This document shows, one piece after another, positions 6,774 to 8,915 of a stretch of 8,915 nucleotides of DNA. Where the stretch lies: contig SLKW01000151.1 of NCBI GenBank assembly GCA_007134405.1, positions 1-8,915 on the forward strand, written 5' to 3'. Origin of the DNA: Paracoccaceae bacterium. Lineage in GTDB: Bacteria; Pseudomonadota; Alphaproteobacteria; Rhodobacterales; Rhodobacteraceae. The stretch's first letter is position 1. Every line of letters begins with the position of its first letter. The notes under the pieces were generated by a model, which did no database searches, had not been told where the DNA came from, and saw only the letters and a list, made by a program, of their open reading frames with translations. Both the position numbers and the translations under genes were made by a program.

Positions 6774-8075
6774 TCAGCGCTTGATGTTGGTGGTTTCTTG
6801 AAGCATCTCGTCGACGGTCTGGATCACCTTGGCGTTCGACGAATAGGCGCGCTGGGTCTGGATCATCTGCGTCAGTTCATGCGCCACGTCGGTTGCCGAT
6901 TCCTCGCGCGCGAAGCCCTCGACCGTGCCCACCGGCCCGTCGCCGGCATCCCACAGGAAGAACGCGCCGCTTTCCTTCGTCGTGCGGTAGACCTGACCCG
7001 ACAGCATCGCCAGGCCGTTGGGATTGGGCACATCGACCACCGGCACCTTGGCCAGGGTGCGGACGGTGCCGTTGTCGTAGACCGCGTTCAGCATCCCCTT
7101 CGCATCGACCTCGACTGCGGCAAGCGCCCCAATCGGGGCCCCGTCCTTGGTGATCGACGCCGGCTGGAATCGATCGCCAAGCTGGCTCATCCCGCCCGGC
7201 TCGCCCAGGCGACCCAGATTGATGGCGATGGGCTGGACGTCGCCGCCGCGCACCGCCTCGACCGCGATCTCGCCCGTGGCCTCCGTATCGCCGTCAATCG
7301 ACAGCAGGCGCCCGCCATTCGCGGCACCGGCCCCGAACTGCAGCACGTGCGTCGCAAGCTCCGTCTCGCCATCGGTGTCGAAGATCCGCAGCGTCCAGCT
7401 GTTCGACGCCGGCTCGCCCTCCGCCGGCACGTTCGGCTCGAAGCTGACGTTCAGCCGGTCGGACATGCCGAGGTTGTTGTAATATTCCACCGCCATCTCG
7501 ATCGGGTCGTCCGCCGCGCCGGCCACCGTCCGCGTCGAGGGCAGGTTCACGCCCAGGGAGATGCGCCCGGTCGGTTGATGGTCGGACTGGTTCATCGGGA
7601 TCTGGATCGGCCGCAGCCCGCCCATGCTGTCGCGCGGAAAGGTCGGGACGGTGCCGTCCGTACCCACCGGAACGCCCAGCAGCACCATGCCCGACTCGTT
7701 GCGCAGTGTCCCCGACGCATCGGGCCGGAAAGAGCCCGTGGTCATCATGTACATCGGCAGCGGCCCGCCGCTGCTCATCGCCGCCTCGGTCGTCACCGGC
7801 AGAAACCCGCGGCCCTTGATCGCCAGGTCCGTGGGGTTGTTCGACGAGATCAGCGTGCCGTTCTCCTCGATCAGCCGCATGGTCGAGGCGCGCACGCCGC
7901 CCGCCGAATAACTGCCCGCCCCGGTATCGCCCAGAACCATCGACTGGAACGAGGTCTGCACCCGCTTGTAGCCCGCGGTGGCCGAGTTCGAGATGTTGTC
8001 GGAGATCGCCGCCAGCCGGGTGGCGTTGGCGTTCAACCCGGTGACCCCGGCGTTGAGCGAGGACGAAATGGTCAT
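6774..8075 (-). CDS. flgE: Flagellar hook protein FlgE
   Basis: A 433-residue hook protein. Residues 22-38 hold the axial-protein signature AAISDNISNSATAGYKR. At about 79-94 is NNPTDLAIKGRGFLPV, matching the FlgE/FlgG 'G.P.DLAI.G.GFF.V' segment. The final 30 residues (IQTQRAYSSNAKVIQTVDEMLQETTNIKR) are the conserved C-terminal helix. FlgE polymerises into the hook after export by the flagellar type III apparatus; the middle (about 140-370) is the variable surface region. The length and the absence of a FlgG-like compact core favour FlgE over rod proteins. The ATG at 8075 (MTISSSLN) is chosen because AAAGG lies 7 nt upstream; an in-frame TTG at 8096 would place that ribosome site inside the gene. 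It is the first gene of the operon flgE-flgK-flgL-flgI, behind a 117-bp gap with a CtrA-like site. Confidence 0.94.
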   Translation of the reverse strand: MTISSSLNAGVTGLNANATRLAAISDNISNSATAGYKRVQTSFQSMVLGDTGAGSYSAGGVRASTMRLIEENGTLISSNNPTDLAIKGRGFLPVTTEAAMSSGGPLPMYMMTTGSFRPDASGTLRNESGMVLLGVPVGTDGTVPTFPRDSMGGLRPIQIPMNQSDHQPTGRISLGVNLPSTRTVAGAADDPIEMAVEYYNNLGMSDRLNVSFEPNVPAEGEPASNSWTLRIFDTDGETELATHVLQFGAGAANGGRLLSIDGDTEATGEIAVEAVRGGDVQPIAINLGRLGEPGGMSQLGDRFQPASITKDGAPIGALAAVEVDAKGMLNAVYDNGTVRTLAKVPVVDVPNPNGLAMLSGQVYRTTKESGAFFLWDAGDGPVGTVEGFAREESATDVAHELTQMIQTQRAYSSNAKVIQTVDEMLQETTNIKR

Positions 8076-8080
8076 ACTTG

Positions 8081-8088
8081 CACCTTTC
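8081..8088 (-). promoter_or_regulatory. Ribosome binding site that fixes the flgE start
   Basis: On the minus strand GAAAGGTG ends 5 nt before the ATG at 8075, with the AAAGG core 7 nt away. It is the best Shine-Dalgarno match in the gap and rules against the in-frame TTG at 8096, which would put it inside the coding region. Confidence 0.7.
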
Positions 8089-8132
8089 TGAAGCAATCGG
8101 ACGGACCGACGCGGAAGATGCAGGAGCCAGTG

Positions 8133-8147
8133 TTAAGGGCAGACTAA
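8133..8147 (-). promoter_or_regulatory. CtrA-like binding site upstream of flgE
   Basis: The minus strand reads TTAG-N7-TTAA, one mismatch from the alphaproteobacterial CtrA full site TTAA-N7-TTAA. Flanking bases make it GTTA...TAAC symmetric (8132-8148). The nearest edge is 57 nt upstream of the flgE ATG, a sensible promoter position, and AT-rich tetramers are rare in this GC-rich DNA. CtrA is established as an activator of flagellar genes in Rhodobacterales and in Caulobacter. That it acts here is inference from motif plus context. I could not identify a convincing -10 or a sigma54 -24/-12 element alongside it. Confidence 0.5.
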
Positions 8148-8156
8148 CGGCCGGCG

Positions 8157-8166
8157 TGACCGGTCA
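8157..8166. repeat. 10-bp perfect palindrome in the flgE upstream region
   Basis: TGACCGGTCA is perfectly self-complementary and lies 9 bp upstream (with respect to flgE) of the CtrA-like box. On the minus strand its edge reads TTGACC, resembling a -35 element, but no -10 sequence is found 16-18 bp downstream. It could be an operator half-pair or chance. The binding protein is unknown. Confidence 0.3.
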
Positions 8167-8179
8167 AATTGTCCGCACT

Positions 8180-8192
8180 GCGCGCCGCGCGC
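8180..8192 (-). terminator. Short GC hairpin directly after aroQ (weak terminator candidate)
   Basis: GCGCGC (8180-8185) and GCGCGC (8187-8192) flank a single base, giving a 5-bp all-GC stem with a 3-nt loop immediately after the aroQ stop codon. There is no T-run directly downstream on the minus strand, though AATTT appears about 9 nt later. It may slow or end the aroQ transcript before flgE, but efficient intrinsic termination is doubtful. Confidence 0.22.
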
Positions 8193-8636
8193 TCAGCTTG
8201 CGCCGGCCAGATGCGCGCCGAGCGCGTCGATGGCCAGCGCGTAGCCCTGCGGGCCGAAGCCGCAGATCATGCCCAGGGCCACCGGCGCGATATGCGACCG
8301 GTGGCGAAACGCCTCGCGGGCATGGATATTGGTCAGATGCACCTCGACCACCGGCAGGCCGATGGCGCTGATCGCGTCGCGCAGGGCAACCGAGGTATGC
8401 GTATAGGCGCCCGCATTGAGCACGACGCCGGCATGCCGCGCCCGCGCCTCGTGCAGCGCGTCGATCAGGGCGCCTTCATGGTTCGACTGCCGAAAGTCGA
8501 TGCCGAAACCGTGGCGCTCTCCGGCCGCCTCGCAAAGCGCGCGCACGTCCTCGAGCGTGGCGCGGCCGTAGGTGGCGGGCTCGCGCGTGCCCAGCAGGTT
8601 CAGGTTGGGTCCGTTCAGAACAAGGATCTCGGGCAT
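8193..8636 (-). CDS. aroQ: Type II 3-dehydroquinate dehydratase
   Basis: A 147-residue cytoplasmic enzyme, the standard size, which as a family forms dodecamers and converts 3-dehydroquinate to 3-dehydroshikimate. Family motifs are present in order: [18 protein letters not shown] (7-24), QSNHEG (50-55), [15 protein letters not shown] (74-88), [15 protein letters not shown] (98-112) and [11 protein letters not shown] near the end. Residues matching the known active site are intact: Tyr23, Asn74, His80, His100 and Arg111. The usual S-N in the VHLSN motif is T-N here, a mild change. The ATG at 8636 has GAGAG about 8 nt upstream. It lies 66 bp behind a TRAP permease gene on the same strand and 117 bp before flgE. 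Type II enzymes serve aromatic amino acid biosynthesis, or quinate breakdown in some organisms; the TRAP neighbour leaves a catabolic role open. Confidence 0.97.
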   Translation of the reverse strand: MPEILVLNGPNLNLLGTREPATYGRATLEDVRALCEAAGERHGFGIDFRQSNHEGALIDALHEARARHAGVVLNAGAYTHTSVALRDAISAIGLPVVEVHLTNIHAREAFRHRSHIAPVALGMICGFGPQGYALAIDALGAHLAGAS

Positions 8637-8653
8637 ATCGCACTCTCTCGCGT

Positions 8654-8676
8654 CCCGACCGGCATTGCCGGACGGG
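8654..8676 (-). terminator. Stem-loop between the TRAP permease gene and aroQ
   Basis: CCCG-A-CCGGC (8654-8663) pairs with GCCGG-A-CGGG (8667-8676) around an ATT loop: nine GC pairs with one internal A/A mismatch. It lies 26 nt after the TRAP permease stop and 17 nt before the aroQ start. No T-run follows on the minus strand. It may be a weak or Rho-aided terminator, or a processing/stability element within a shared transcript. Confidence 0.4.
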
Positions 8677-8702
8677 CCGCGCTTGTCAAGCCGCGCGCCG
8701 CC

Positions 8703-8915
8703 TCAGAACAGGACCGAGGGCAGCCAGGTCACGATGCCGGGGAACATGAACAGAAGCGCGATGGCCAGGATCTGCAATCCGACGAAGGGCACCGCGCCGC
8801 GATAGATCATCATCGTCGAGACCGAGTTCGGCGCCACCCCTCGCAGATAGAAGAGCGAGAACCCGAAAGGCGGTGTCAGGAACGAGGTCTGCAGGTTCAC
8901 CCCGATCATCACCCC
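8703..8915 (-). CDS. dctM: TRAP transporter large permease, DctM family (3' end only)
   Basis: The last 70 residues of a TRAP-type large membrane subunit; the gene runs off the window edge at 8915 and stops at TGA (8705-8703). NLQTSFLTPPFGFSLFYLRGVAP is a hallmark of the C-terminal part of DctM/SiaM permeases. It is followed by a final membrane helix (VGLQILAIALLFMFPGIVTWLPSVLF). DctM forms the transport core of TRAP systems and uses the sodium gradient to import substrates, usually organic acids, delivered by a periplasmic DctP protein. The dctP and dctQ partners would lie beyond the window. Substrate is unknown. aroQ follows 66 bp downstream on the same strand. Confidence 0.92.
   Translation of the reverse strand, partial: GVMIGVNLQTSFLTPPFGFSLFYLRGVAPNSVSTMMIYRGAVPFVGLQILAIALLFMFPGIVTWLPSVLF

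Noticed and set aside
5762..6784. Plus-strand open frame (340 codons) opposite flgK
   Set aside because: Same kind of GC-driven antisense shadow; flgK is supported by both conserved ends.
8076..8096. Upstream TTG start for flgE
   Set aside because: It would place the best ribosome site (8081-8088) inside the gene; the ATG at 8075 gives the usual hook-protein N-terminus.
6762..8147. Long plus-strand open frame (461 codons) opposite flgE
   Set aside because: Antisense to a confidently identified hook gene; composition is dominated by Arg, His and Gly with no recognisable family.
8076..8192. Sigma54 (-24/-12) or sigma28 flagellar promoter upstream of flgE
   Set aside because: A TGGC at about 8127-8124 (minus strand) lacks the GC at the required -12 spacing, and no sigma28 pattern was found. 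TTGACC at 8167-8162 has no matching -10.
1..8915. Mobile element, CRISPR, phage, toxin-antitoxin or defence system
   Set aside because: All long frames on the coding strands are assigned to transport, flagellar or shikimate-pathway genes apart from one unknown protein. No direct repeats, transposase, integrase or tRNA gene was seen.

Overview
The window is GC-rich and densely coded, and reads as an alphaproteobacterial chromosome, most likely Rhodobacterales (Rhodobacteraceae/roseobacter type). This rests on the style of the flagellar proteins, the presence of both TTT- and TRAP-type solute transporters, and a CtrA-like TTAG-N7-TTAA site ahead of a flagellar hook gene. I place it no further than order or family level.

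Layout. Positions 1-2619 (+ strand) hold a tripartite tricarboxylate transporter (TTT) operon: the C-terminal part of the periplasmic binding protein (tctC, cut by the window edge), the large permease tctA and the small permease tctB. The order is C-A-B. A 10-bp perfect stem-loop lies between tctC and tctA, and tctA and tctB overlap by 8 bp. Converging on it is a 145-residue protein of unknown function (2647-3084, - strand) with a plausible promoter of its own.

Positions 3196-8075 (- strand) hold a compact flagellar operon transcribed flgE-flgK-flgL-flgI: hook, two hook-filament junction proteins and the P-ring. The last three genes are tightly coupled (2-bp gap, then a 4-bp overlap). The 117 bp in front of flgE carry a good Shine-Dalgarno, a CtrA-like box and a 10-bp palindrome.

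Upstream on the same strand are aroQ (type II 3-dehydroquinate dehydratase, 8193-8636) and the C-terminal end of a TRAP transporter large permease (dctM-like, 8703 to the window edge).

Together the genes cover solute import by two unrelated binding-protein-dependent secondary transporters, hook and ring assembly, and one shikimate/quinate-pathway enzyme. No gap exceeds 300 bases. I found no RNA gene, mobile element, CRISPR array or phage gene, and no clearly novel multi-gene system. The points worth a second look are regulatory sites, the unknown 145-residue protein, and the linkage of aroQ to a TRAP transporter.
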